A stretch of 64,000 nt of DNA from Algibacter sp045066735. Its GTDB lineage: Bacteria > Bacteroidota > Bacteroidia > Flavobacteriales > Flavobacteriaceae. The notes under the pieces were generated by a model. It searched no databases. It was given only the letters and a program-made list of their open reading frames with translations, and was not told the DNA's origin. Location of the stretch: contig NZ_JBISHH010000004.1 of NCBI RefSeq assembly GCF_045066735.1, positions 1-64,000 on the forward strand. The letters are read 5' to 3'. The position numbers were made by a program, and so were the translations under genes. This document shows positions 8,836 through 17,038 of this stretch, piece after piece; position 1 is the stretch's first letter; each line of letters starts with the position of its first letter.

Positions 8836-9759
8836 TTATATAACTAAATTTGCTTTCTCATCTGCAATCCCAATTTCTACAATACTCCCAGAATTGAAGT
8901 TTAAAAAATCAGATTCAACACCATCACTAAAAATGATTCCTTTAGTAGGCATATTTGATTCAATTTTTAATTTTTTGTTACTTGTAATTATTCCATAACC
9001 AATATTGGTTTGTGACATTTTACTCATAAACGGTTCTCTTACTACAAAAACAAGTTTGTTATCGTTCCAATCTAGAGTAGTTCCGCAATCGTTTATATCA
9101 CTATTATAATATTCACTTATATTATTTGCCATATTAAAAATAGAACTTAACCAACCTGTAGAACCCGCTCCAGTTGAAATTATTATTCCGCTAGAAGATT
9201 GTTGCTCTTTTTGACCATTAAACTCTATACTATATCTTGAAGAAACATGAGAATCTGCTCCAATATAAAAATCATTAAAAGCTAAAAGTACTTGACCATC
9301 GTTTAAGGTAGCTTTAGCCATAGTAACTTGTTTTATTTCATAACTATCTTTGATAACATTTTTCAAAATGCTATTTAAGTCTTTAGGAGAGTGTTTTAAT
9401 AGAATTCCATCATAACGCTCGATATCTGGATTAATGCCAATAATTGGTAATCCATTTACGTATTTAGCTGTATTTGCAACCAATCCATCTTGACCAATAA
9501 CTAAAACTAAATCATTTTCTGTAAAAATGTATGTTGGCAAAAACGAACGATTTATAACTTTATATTTAAGAATTCCATTTATAGAATTCTTAACCTTTGA
9601 AAGTGATTCATAAAAAGTGTTGTGTTCAAATTCAAAAAACTCGAAGTCTCCATCTGAACTCTCAATATAAAACTTGGCTTGAGCTTTGGAATTAAATCTT
9701 TCAATTAATTGCTCAAGTCTAGTTTTATCTCTTATTATTATAACTCTTTCAAATTTCAT
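8836..9759 (-). CDS. NAD-kinase-like protein (divergent ATP-NAD kinase fold)
   Basis: The 307-residue protein shows the order of NAD-kinase landmarks in altered form. GQDG (89-92) stands where GGDG is expected and keeps the Asp. GINPDIERYDG follows the expected GIN motif. FND replaces the usual NE. STGAGSTGW (195-203) replaces the TPTGSTAY loop. A phosphotransfer on NAD(H) or another nucleotide is likely but the changed motifs may shift the substrate. The gene follows the SPFH gene by 8 nt and is last in the three-gene unit headed by a Nudix-type regulator, so a link to NAD or ADP-ribose metabolism is inferred. It is unlikely to be the housekeeping NAD kinase, given the motif changes and accessory setting. 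Confidence 0.75.
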   Translation of the reverse strand: MKFERVIIIRDKTRLEQLIERFNSKAQAKFYIESSDGDFEFFEFEHNTFYESLSKVKNSINGILKYKVINRSFLPTYIFTENDLVLVIGQDGLVANTAKYVNGLPIIGINPDIERYDGILLKHSPKDLNSILKNVIKDSYEIKQVTMAKATLNDGQVLLAFNDFYIGADSHVSSRYSIEFNGQKEQQSSSGIIISTGAGSTGWLSSIFNMANNISEYYNSDINDCGTTLDWNDNKLVFVVREPFMSKMSQTNIGYGIITSNKKLKIESNMPTKGIIFSDGVESDFLNFNSGSIVEIGIADEKANLVI

Positions 9760-9767
9760 TTTTCTTA

Positions 9768-10778
9768 TTATTTACTTTTAACAATAGACTCTAATAAATC
9801 TGGAGAAATATTAAGATTCCCAATTTTATCAGCATTTTCAGCCAGTTCTCTAAAAGCTAATGCGATATTATTACTTGGATCATTTCCGTTATTACTAATT
9901 GCCATTAGTGTTTTCCAGTCCAACTCTTTATATGGCTTTAGATTAGCATTCAATACATATTCCTTAACGTCAGCTTCTTTCTTTTCATTGGTAACTTGGA
10001 TATCAATAAGTTCTTTCTTTTGTTCTTCTAAAGAAATACTTGATGTCATTTCCATTTCTTTTAGCTTTTGTCCATTTTCTTGCTTCACAACATCTGTTTC
10101 CATTTTCTTTTCTACAATTTGCTTTTGCTTCTCTTCTACTGCAATTTCAGTATTTAACTCACTTTCCTTTATTATTCTTTCTTGCTCTACAGCAAAATTT
10201 CTACGTTCGTATACAGCTTGATCAGCTTCTTTTTGTAAAGATTCTCTTGTTTGAGCTTCTAAAGCTCTAGCCATTTCAGGATTTGGTGTGACACCAAGTA
10301 TATTTACACTTAACACTTCTAAACCTAACATCTGCACAGTTTTAGACTTTTGTACACTTGTGAAGATTTCTTTTTCAATCTCTTCTAATTGTCTTAAAGC
10401 TTCTTTTAGATTTAATCGTTGAATAATTGAAGCACTTGCAGTTTGAGCTTCATTAATTATTCGTTGTTGAATCTTCTCATAATCATTTTTTATATACTGT
10501 TTTTTCTTATTAACTGTAAAATCTAATGTTTCAGCAATCTGCTTTGGATTATCAATTTTATAAGTTATTTGTCCTTGCAATGTAACCTCTTGATAATCTT
10601 TGGTAGTTTCATTAAATACAAATTGAAAATCATTACTTGGAACAGGAATAGAGACAATTGATGAGTTTGGAGAAAAGTAAAAGAATGATAATCCTCTACC
10701 CTCCTTCTTTATCTTTCCGTTTTTGTAATGAATTACATAATTCATTGAGTCGAATTTGATATAGTTTATTCCTAACAT
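9768..10778 (-). CDS. SPFH/band-7 domain protein
   Basis: The 336-residue protein has an SPFH domain at about 1-175 (VTLQGQITYKI and the following ALEAQTRESLQKEAD junction are typical). A long charged coiled coil spans about 175-270 (KEKKMET-like repeats of E, K, Q). The C-terminal part ends in IGNLNISPDLLES. There is no N-terminal membrane helix, unlike stomatin or HflK, so membrane contact would be peripheral or the protein is a cytosolic oligomer. SPFH proteins form large ring or cage assemblies that organise partner enzymes. The partner here is probably the downstream NAD-kinase-like protein. Two 21-bp palindromes precede the gene. Confidence 0.85.
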   Translation of the reverse strand: MLGINYIKFDSMNYVIHYKNGKIKKEGRGLSFFYFSPNSSIVSIPVPSNDFQFVFNETTKDYQEVTLQGQITYKIDNPKQIAETLDFTVNKKKQYIKNDYEKIQQRIINEAQTASASIIQRLNLKEALRQLEEIEKEIFTSVQKSKTVQMLGLEVLSVNILGVTPNPEMARALEAQTRESLQKEADQAVYERRNFAVEQERIIKESELNTEIAVEEKQKQIVEKKMETDVVKQENGQKLKEMEMTSSISLEEQKKELIDIQVTNEKKEADVKEYVLNANLKPYKELDWKTLMAISNNGNDPSNNIALAFRELAENADKIGNLNISPDLLESIVKSK

Positions 10779-10800
10779 AATATTGAGTTTTAATTAGTTA

Positions 10801-10821
10801 TTTGCGTAATTATAACACAAA
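10801..10821. promoter_or_regulatory. Predicted operator O1 of the Nudix-type regulator
   Basis: A 21-bp interrupted palindrome: TTTGCGT, 7 bp, ACACAAA. It ends 23 bp upstream of the SPFH start codon. The length and half-site form match NrtR-family operators, and the same pattern recurs at 10855 and 11581. Confidence 0.7.
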
Positions 10822-10854
10822 TGTAAAATGAATAAAACTATCTACCAAATATAT

Positions 10855-10875
10855 TTTGCGTTATTTTTACACAAA
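10855..10875. promoter_or_regulatory. Predicted operator O2 of the Nudix-type regulator
   Basis: TTTGCGT, 7 bp, ACACAAA: identical half-sites to O1 with a different T-rich centre. It lies 54 bp (about five helical turns) from O1, in the gap between the regulator gene and the SPFH gene. Confidence 0.7.
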
Positions 10876-10902
10876 TACATTTTTTATCTGTATATCAGTT
10901 GT

Positions 10903-11580
10903 TTATATTTCGAAAATTATTCCTTCCTTTTTGAGTTGGAAGTATCTTTTTTGATTAAACTGGAATAAATTGGCAGGTCTTCCAGAGCCTTTTGATACTT
11001 TTTCGTCAAGCTCATCTAATACATTTAAACCAACAATTTTCTTTCGGAAATTGCGTCTATCAATTTCTCTACCTAAAAGTGTAGTATATAATTTTTCTAA
11101 ATCAGAAAACGGGAATTTTTTGTCAAGTAGTTCAAAACCTATAGGCTCATAGGTTATTTTTCCTTGTAATCTTTCTACAGCAGTTTTTAAAATTTCTTTA
11201 TGGTCAAAAGATAATTTCGGTAAGTCATTAATATTAAACCATTGTGCTTGTTCAGCATCAGTTGAGGCATATAGTTTAAATGCATTTGGACGGACTAATC
11301 CAAAATAAGCTATTGACACTACTCTACCTCTTGGATCTCTATCAGGTTTTCCAAATGTGTAAAGTTGTTCAAGGTAATTAATCTTAATTCCTGTTTCTTC
11401 AAACAATTCTCTATCAACTGCATCTTCCAAAGATTCATCGTTTTCAACAAATCCACCTGGTATTGCCCATTGACCTTGGAATGGATCATACTTCCTTTTA
11501 ATTAATAACACAGATATATTTCCTTCTTCATATCCAAATACAACTGCATCTACAGAAAGTTTAATTGATTGCTTACTCAT
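10903..11580 (-). CDS. NrtR-type transcriptional regulator: Nudix domain plus winged helix
   Basis: The 225-residue protein has an N-terminal Nudix hydrolase domain (about 5-140) and a C-terminal winged helix (about 150-225, with LGREIDRRNFRKKI and GRPANLFQF). The Nudix box at 43-65 is complete (G, 5 residues, E49, 7 residues, REL, two, EE, then GI), so the domain may still hydrolyse ADP-ribose-like compounds; many NrtR regulators have lost this. NrtR proteins repress NAD-synthesis genes and release DNA on binding ADP-ribose; Bacteroidota relatives control sugar genes. Here three palindromes of one type lie before this gene and the SPFH gene, so it probably represses both itself and the SPFH/NADK-like pair. 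Confidence 0.88.
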   Translation of the reverse strand: MSKQSIKLSVDAVVFGYEEGNISVLLIKRKYDPFQGQWAIPGGFVENDESLEDAVDRELFEETGIKINYLEQLYTFGKPDRDPRGRVVSIAYFGLVRPNAFKLYASTDAEQAQWFNINDLPKLSFDHKEILKTAVERLQGKITYEPIGFELLDKKFPFSDLEKLYTTLLGREIDRRNFRKKIVGLNVLDELDEKVSKGSGRPANLFQFNQKRYFQLKKEGIIFEI

Positions 11581-11601
11581 TATGTGTAGTTTATACGCAA
11601 A
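11581..11601. promoter_or_regulatory. Predicted operator O3, autoregulation of the Nudix-type regulator
   Basis: TATGTGT, 7 bp, ACGCAAA: the same 21-bp palindrome as O1 and O2 (in opposite polarity, one mismatch in the left half). It begins directly next to the regulator's ATG at 11578-11580, so bound protein would cover the start of the transcript. Confidence 0.65.
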
Positions 11602-11735
11602 TATATAAAATAAAATGTATTATTAATCATTTCATTCCACACACATTTCACTACTCACCTATCGTCGTTTCGTAAAAAGCGTGTTCCATTAACATTGTAG
11701 AGAAAGTTTTTAGAAGAAAAAAATAAGAAAATGTA

Positions 11736-11795
11736 GTAGTAACAACTTTCGCTTTTAACCAAAGCTCAAGTTACATAACGCAGAACATTATAGTA
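11736..11795 (+). repeat. 60-bp dispersed repeat, copy 1
   Basis: Begins GTAGTAACAAC and ends CATTATAGTA. By eye 55 of 60 positions match 18428-18487. It overlaps the start of the 47-bp direct repeat by 8 bp. Confidence 0.8.
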
Positions 11796-11834
11796 CAAAT
11801 GTAATATATGAGTAAAACAGCGAATAGAACTTTT
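11788..11834 (+). repeat. 47-bp direct repeat, right copy
   Basis: Matches 8641-8687 at 46 of 47 positions in the same orientation, about 3.1 kb away, with the NADK-like/SPFH/NrtR genes between. Confidence 0.85.
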
Positions 11835-11911
11835 TCTGTTCTATTTTACATAAATGCAGATATAGCGCCTTTAGGTCTATATCGTCAGCATTTATGTAAC
11901 AGCTGTTTTAC
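11812..11911. other. Cloverleaf-like nested inverted repeats
   Basis: An outer stem GTAAAACAGC (11812-11821) / GCTGTTTTAC (11902-11911) encloses two hairpins. The first is AATAGAAC/GTTCTATT. The second, 11846-11899, pairs TTACATAAATGC with GCATTTATGTAA and GATATAG with CTATATC around an 11-nt loop, with unequal bulges of 1 and 4 nt. It may be a mobile-element end, a recombination site or a structured RNA. Confidence 0.7.
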
Positions 11912-12123
11912 GACCTAGATTTCTTTATTTGAATAAGCTATGCTTAAAAAAACAAAGGTTCTTTCATAAATTGAATATTTATTACAAATCATTAAGTAAT
12001 TATTTTTTAAGCAATTCTCAGCGATTAGTATTTCTAGGAATATTTACAAAATTACCCAATTGTTTTGACCAAAATTATATTAGGCCGAGCAAAATAATGA
12101 AGTTTTATATACATAATAGTAGA

Positions 12124-13380
12124 TTAGAAAATGCGCTTCCTTTCTAAAAGAACATAGATTAATCCACCAAGAAGAAATGAATCTATAAAATACGCATGCG
12201 TTAATTGAAAAACTTCTAAATATGTAAATAGCGTAATAATTGAACTTAAGACCCAACTAATTAAAGCAGAAGACTCCCATTTGTTTATATCCTCAAGATT
12301 ATATTTTTGCTTTTTGATCCAAAAGAAATGAATAAAATATATTGAAGAAATTGATGGTGCTAATATGCCTAGGAATTCCAGAAAATCAAATAGATAGGTA
12401 GCAAACCCTAATAATGCCAATATTGTACCGAATATACTAGAAGCAATAGCAACTTTTTTGAAGGTCCAGCTTTTATTGATTGTACTAAACGTTAAGCTTG
12501 CGGAATATAAATTGGTAGCGTTTGTGCTCCAAGTCGCTATAAACAATAATAAAAAAGCAGGAATTACCAAATTGTACTGCTCCATAATTTTAATAATATC
12601 AACTTCGCCAGTTTGTATAGATGGTACAGCACTTAGAATATAGGCTAAAGGTGTACCTATAGTTAAACCCAATACTGAAAATAAACTTTGTTTATCTGTT
12701 TTTATAAATCTCGAAAAATCGGCCATTAACACAGGAAATAAAACAGCAGCACCTATTAAAATGGACGTTGCTTCAAAAAGTGTCATTGAATTTTCTTTTG
12801 GAACATAGTCGAAAAGTTGCGATAGACTCTCTAAATCTGCTACAGATAGATAAAATACATACCCTAAAAACGCTGTTAAAATTGGAATAGAGATATTGGC
12901 AAGCTTTTCAATACTGCGTAAGCCGAAAACTGTTGTAACGGTTATAAACAGACTGGTTACAATAATGATAAGCTCCTTTGATACAACAACATCAAAAGTA
13001 CTTATTGAAGTATCATATATGGCAATTGCTAATAACTCTATGGCTACGGCAAACCAACCAATTAATGTAACACCGAAGATAAAATTGACAATTTTAGCTC
13101 CATATTCTCCAAAACTAAAATGAAGAATCATGTAAGTTGATAACCGAGATCGATTACCAATTAATGTGGTTGCCATACACATTAAAGTCAAAACAAATGT
13201 GGAAATACCAAATGCTATAAGCGCTTGCTTAAGACCTAGATTGAGTGCAATTTCTGAACCTAAAAATAATGTGGAAACTGATAACCCTGTACTCGCAATA
13301 ATGAACCCAACAACCCAACCAGACACAAAGTCTTTTGGTTGTACTTTTGTGGTTGTGTATTGATTTTGGTCTTCTGCCAT
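12124..13380 (-). CDS. NCS1/CodB-like nucleobase permease
   Basis: The 418-residue protein has about 12 hydrophobic segments and the general form of NCS1 cytosine/purine permeases (CodB length 419). The segment ATWSTNATNLYSASL matches the conserved CodB-type stretch in TM8. ADFSRFIK in the middle also fits the family. It should import a nitrogen heterocycle across the inner membrane with Na+ or H+. It is last in an operon with a TonB receptor and an M29/NicX-like enzyme; its ATG lies 1 nt after the stop of the enzyme gene. The substrate may therefore be the same ring compound taken up by the receptor and processed by the enzyme. Confidence 0.82.
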   Translation of the reverse strand: MAEDQNQYTTTKVQPKDFVSGWVVGFIIASTGLSVSTLFLGSEIALNLGLKQALIAFGISTFVLTLMCMATTLIGNRSRLSTYMILHFSFGEYGAKIVNFIFGVTLIGWFAVAIELLAIAIYDTSISTFDVVVSKELIIIVTSLFITVTTVFGLRSIEKLANISIPILTAFLGYVFYLSVADLESLSQLFDYVPKENSMTLFEATSILIGAAVLFPVLMADFSRFIKTDKQSLFSVLGLTIGTPLAYILSAVPSIQTGEVDIIKIMEQYNLVIPAFLLLFIATWSTNATNLYSASLTFSTINKSWTFKKVAIASSIFGTILALLGFATYLFDFLEFLGILAPSISSIYFIHFFWIKKQKYNLEDINKWESSALISWVLSSIITLFTYLEVFQLTHAYFIDSFLLGGLIYVLLERKRIF

Positions 13381-13381
13381 T

Positions 13382-14422
13382 TTAATTAGTTAATAAGTTA
13401 TTTACCAAGGGTACCAAATCTGGATGACATACGACACCATTGTCAAAAATTTGAATGTCGTCTAAATATATAGAAACATTAGTAACCACACCATCAAAAT
13501 GCGATTTTGCCTCTTGACCATAAGGTGGCATATCCATTGCACTAGTGTGACCAAACCCAAAGTCTACTCCACCCCAAATACGTTCGTCTTCACAAAGTTC
13601 GCCCGTTATGTTTTTTATTCCTGGATTTAAGCCAAACATATTATGAGATATTTTATACATGTTTTCATCATCAAATGATGCTAAATACGATTTAAAATCT
13701 TCGACTCCATTTTCTCCGTTTACATCTATAATTGAGCCATTTTTCATGGTAAACTGTATTTGACCATCTCTAGGCGCTCCTTCCAAAATATCAAAAGCGA
13801 TGGTCCCGTTCATGCTGCCTAATTTAGGAACTATATTTATAAATCCAGGAGCTGTACCAAACTTTGGCATCGAAAAATCGCCGTCATCAATATCGAATGC
13901 ATAATTAAGATCTATATCGTAAGATACATTTGTACCATTATTACTTGTAATATGAACCTTTTTACAAGCCATTGCCATGTCTCTAACTTTACTTAAAAGA
14001 GATTTAAGTAATTGGATATCAAAACCGGTAAACATTCTATCTAAGGATTCGATACTAGAGTCTGCGATAATTAAATATCTTAATTTATCGTTTTCTTTAA
14101 ATGCTGTTTCCCAGATATCAGAGTATAATATTACAGTAGATTGTGCTTCAATCCATACATCTACTTTACAAAGCGCTGCTGTTAATGCTTCTGCTGGCCA
14201 ATCTTTCATACCTGCTTGTCCGCTTTGCTCTGCTTTTGGCATCCACATTACTAATGGTATTCCGCCAGCGGCTGTGGTTGCTTCAGCTAATCCATCTATT
14301 GTTTCTCTGCTAGAACCAGTATCTGCGGTAATTGCTACAGTTTCACCTGGTTTTACTTGAAACATAGTTTCAATTAATATTTTTGAAAAACGTGTTATTA
14401 ATAATTGTTTATCTGTTGTCAT
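13382..14422 (-). CDS. M29 aminopeptidase / 2,5-dihydroxypyridine dioxygenase (NicX)-like enzyme
   Basis: The 346-residue protein has the M29 (aminopeptidase T) fold signs: KPGETVAITADTG near the N-terminus, then GFGHTSAMD and SHFDGVV near the C-terminus carrying His and H-x-D metal ligands. Two functions exist in this fold: leucyl aminopeptidase and the iron-dependent ring-opening dioxygenase NicX (about 350 residues). The setting between a TonB receptor gene and a nucleobase permease gene favours a ring compound over a peptide, but this is inference. It is 83 nt from the receptor gene and 1 nt from the permease gene, so one operon is likely. Confidence 0.65.
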   Translation of the reverse strand: MTTDKQLLITRFSKILIETMFQVKPGETVAITADTGSSRETIDGLAEATTAAGGIPLVMWMPKAEQSGQAGMKDWPAEALTAALCKVDVWIEAQSTVILYSDIWETAFKENDKLRYLIIADSSIESLDRMFTGFDIQLLKSLLSKVRDMAMACKKVHITSNNGTNVSYDIDLNYAFDIDDGDFSMPKFGTAPGFINIVPKLGSMNGTIAFDILEGAPRDGQIQFTMKNGSIIDVNGENGVEDFKSYLASFDDENMYKISHNMFGLNPGIKNITGELCEDERIWGGVDFGFGHTSAMDMPPYGQEAKSHFDGVVTNVSIYLDDIQIFDNGVVCHPDLVPLVNNLLTN

Positions 14423-14505
14423 AAATATGTTAAAAAATGAGGGAATGATTCGGCATTCCCTCTAATATTAAAAACTTAAGTTTACTATTTATCGATTATA
14501 ATATT

Positions 14506-16845
14506 TTAAAATGTAATAGAAATTGAGGTACCTACAGACAATGGTTGTCCTCTCCAAGCAACATCATCAGGGCTTCCAACAAATTCTCCTGGAGAAAATT
14601 CTTTATAATAAAGTTTATCTGTTAAATTTTTTCCCCAAATATCTAGTTTCCAGTTTTTATACGCTAATCCAATTCTTGCACCTAATAAAGAATATGCATC
14701 TGTAGTAAATGAATTTCTATTGCTTTCATGCCAATACGTTTTTCCAGTTGTGTCTAAGTTTAAAAATCCATTAAATTTTAATTCTTCGTTTATTTTAAAA
14801 GAAGATTCTAGACCAATACCAAAATTATCAACCGGTACAAAAGGAGTATGATTACCATTGTATACTGTGTTATCCGTTGTATCACCATTCTCACCACCAG
14901 CTTTACCTCCATCTATTATTTCCGTATTGGTGTATCCATAACTTGCAAAAACATCTAAATAGTTAGTAAGGCGTAAGCGAGATTCTAGCTCAAACCCAAC
15001 AAATTTGCTATCATTATAATTGTAAACACCAGCAATAAAAGTATCTAAATCCAAAATATATTGTTGTTGATTATCCATTCTGGTAGTAAATATAGAACCG
15101 TTAAAAATAAAGCGATCATTCCACGATGTTGTTTTAAAACCTAACTCATAATTTTCTGAGATTTCATCATTAAACTCTCTATTAAAAAGCCCCGTTGCCT
15201 GTGCATTATAACCACCAGTTCTATAACCTTTGCCATAGTTGGCATAAAAAAGCACTTTTTTTGTAGCTTGATATGATAATGATACTTTTGGTTGAAATAC
15301 GTTATTATCTCTAGAAGATGCTGTTTCAAATAGCGTATCGTCTTGACTAAATTTGTCTATATCGTATCTAAAACCAGCAGAGACAGTTAGTTTGTTTGTT
15401 AATTTATAATCTGCAAACCCGAAAAGTGCAATTGTTTCTATTGTATTTACATAGTCGGCAACAGGGTAAGGATCACTTTCAAAAGTTCCGTTTTCAACAA
15501 GGTCCTTTTCTGTGTTTTGATAAAAGCCTCCTAAACTCCAATCAAATTTTGAATTGGTGTTTTTATTATTTAATCTAATTTCTTGATTAAAAGTTTTTGT
15601 TTTAGTTACTCTATTCTGTGTAAATAAATCGAAATCTAAAAAGTCTAAATCTCCATTCATTGTCTTTTCAACTTTATTGAATGACGTAATACTTTGAATA
15701 CTCATGTTTTCGAATGAATATTCCATTTTTATGTTTCCATAATTGTTGATCATATCCGATCGTCCTAATACATCTGCAACAATTATATTGTTATCTTCAG
15801 TAGGATTTGGATCCATAATACCTCCAGGAAATTCACCTTCAAAGCCAATTGGGTTTACAGAATAATAAGCAGCACCTCCATCTAAATCAAAATATTGATA
15901 AGTCCCGGTTATACTAAAATTATTAGAAATTCTTGCTTTAATTTGCCCTCTTAAATTAAGGTCTGTTCTAAAATCTACTTTTTCATTTAAAAAGTCGTTG
16001 GTTAATAAACCATCAAAATCTTTATATTGAGTAGAAAATCGATAAAATATTTTATCCTTTTTTAAAGCTCCAGAAGATATAAATTGAGCCTCTTTTTGGC
16101 CTCCATTTCCAAAGCCCAATTTTACTTTATTGGACATTTTATTTGTAGGCTCTTTTGTGTAGATATTTACAGCACCACCTATTGCATTTTTACCATACAA
16201 AGCACCTTGAGGTCCTTTAACCACTTCTATTAATGCTAAATCATATAATTCCTGACTTAATAAACTTGGGTCTGGAATAGTGACACCATCAATTACAAAT
16301 GCTAAAGGAGCATCTCCTCCTCTAACCTGAGAAATACCTCTAATAGTTATAGTATTTAAACCTATTTCTTGTGAAGTATTAAACTTTAAATTGGGCACTA
16401 AAGCAGAAAAAGAACTAACATCGGATATTCCAGCACTTTCAATGCCTTCACCATTTAATGCTGTTACAGATTCTGGTGTTATTTGAATAGAAGCTGTTCG
16501 CTTTCTTGATTTACCCATAACACCTGTAAATCCTTTAATAGTAACCTCGTTTAAAGATTCTGCAGATTCATTAAGTTGAATATTTATTAGATATTTTTCT
16601 CCTGTTTTAATTTCCTGTGTTTCAAAACCTAGGTATGAAAACACTAAAACAGCCTCACTAGATTCTACTGAAAACTCGAAATTTCCATTAAAATCACTTA
16701 TAACACCTCTTGTAGTGCCTTTTTCTAATATACTAACTCCGGGAAAGGGTTCTCCTCTTGTATCAGTTACTTTTCCAGATATGTTATTTTGTGCAAATCC
16801 GATACTTGCAACTAGTAATAATAACAATAAAATGCTTTTTTTCAT
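14506..16845 (-). CDS. TonB-dependent receptor with carboxypeptidase-D-like N-domain
   Basis: The 779-residue protein has a signal peptide (KKSILLLLLLVASIGFAQ) and a CarboxypepD_reg-like domain (about 20-105; ISGKVTDTRGEPFPGV). A plug domain spans about 110-235 (PLAFVIDGV, EVVKGPQGALYGKNAIGGAV). A 22-strand barrel ends in an aromatic C-terminus (VGTSISITF). It is much shorter than SusC-type receptors and has no SusD gene beside it, so it more likely takes up a small ligand (siderophore, vitamin, aromatic or nucleobase) than a glycan. It opens the operon with the NicX-like enzyme and NCS1 permease, which together would move one substrate from outside to cytoplasm. Confidence 0.9.
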   Translation of the reverse strand: MKKSILLLLLLVASIGFAQNNISGKVTDTRGEPFPGVSILEKGTTRGVISDFNGNFEFSVESSEAVLVFSYLGFETQEIKTGEKYLINIQLNESAESLNEVTIKGFTGVMGKSRKRTASIQITPESVTALNGEGIESAGISDVSSFSALVPNLKFNTSQEIGLNTITIRGISQVRGGDAPLAFVIDGVTIPDPSLLSQELYDLALIEVVKGPQGALYGKNAIGGAVNIYTKEPTNKMSNKVKLGFGNGGQKEAQFISSGALKKDKIFYRFSTQYKDFDGLLTNDFLNEKVDFRTDLNLRGQIKARISNNFSITGTYQYFDLDGGAAYYSVNPIGFEGEFPGGIMDPNPTEDNNIIVADVLGRSDMINNYGNIKMEYSFENMSIQSITSFNKVEKTMNGDLDFLDFDLFTQNRVTKTKTFNQEIRLNNKNTNSKFDWSLGGFYQNTEKDLVENGTFESDPYPVADYVNTIETIALFGFADYKLTNKLTVSAGFRYDIDKFSQDDTLFETASSRDNNVFQPKVSLSYQATKKVLFYANYGKGYRTGGYNAQATGLFNREFNDEISENYELGFKTTSWNDRFIFNGSIFTTRMDNQQQYILDLDTFIAGVYNYNDSKFVGFELESRLRLTNYLDVFASYGYTNTEIIDGGKAGGENGDTTDNTVYNGNHTPFVPVDNFGIGLESSFKINEELKFNGFLNLDTTGKTYWHESNRNSFTTDAYSLLGARIGLAYKNWKLDIWGKNLTDKLYYKEFSPGEFVGSPDDVAWRGQPLSVGTSISITF

Positions 16846-17038
16846 GGTATGATTGAATTAATTAGTTTCACTAAATTAGTTTGATGTAAATTAATTCTTA
16901 TTAATTTTAATTATTAAAAATATTTTTAATAATTTTAATATTATTTTAGGAATTTTTTAAAACATCTAAAAGAATGATAAAAATATAGCTGAAAGACACC
17001 AGTAAGCTGCATGAGATGCTAAAATCAAGTAAAGACAT

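Larger units (their letters stand above)
11602..12123. other. Repeat-rich intergenic region, right flank of the accessory block
   Basis: The stretch from the NrtR-type gene to the NCS1 permease holds the right 47-bp repeat, a 60-bp segment shared with 18428-18487, and a cloverleaf-like set of inverted repeats. An open frame from a TTG at 11929 to 12147 has no recognisable features and is not called. Confidence 0.7.

Noticed and set aside
9709..10270. Two plus-strand frames opposite the SPFH and NADK-like genes
   Set aside because: They are antisense to genes with clear family features; the S/F/L-rich composition is the complement of charged coiled-coil codons.
11929..12147. Plus-strand open frame of 72 codons in the repeat region
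   Set aside because: It starts at a TTG, has no family resemblance, overlaps the permease gene end and lies partly in repeat sequence.
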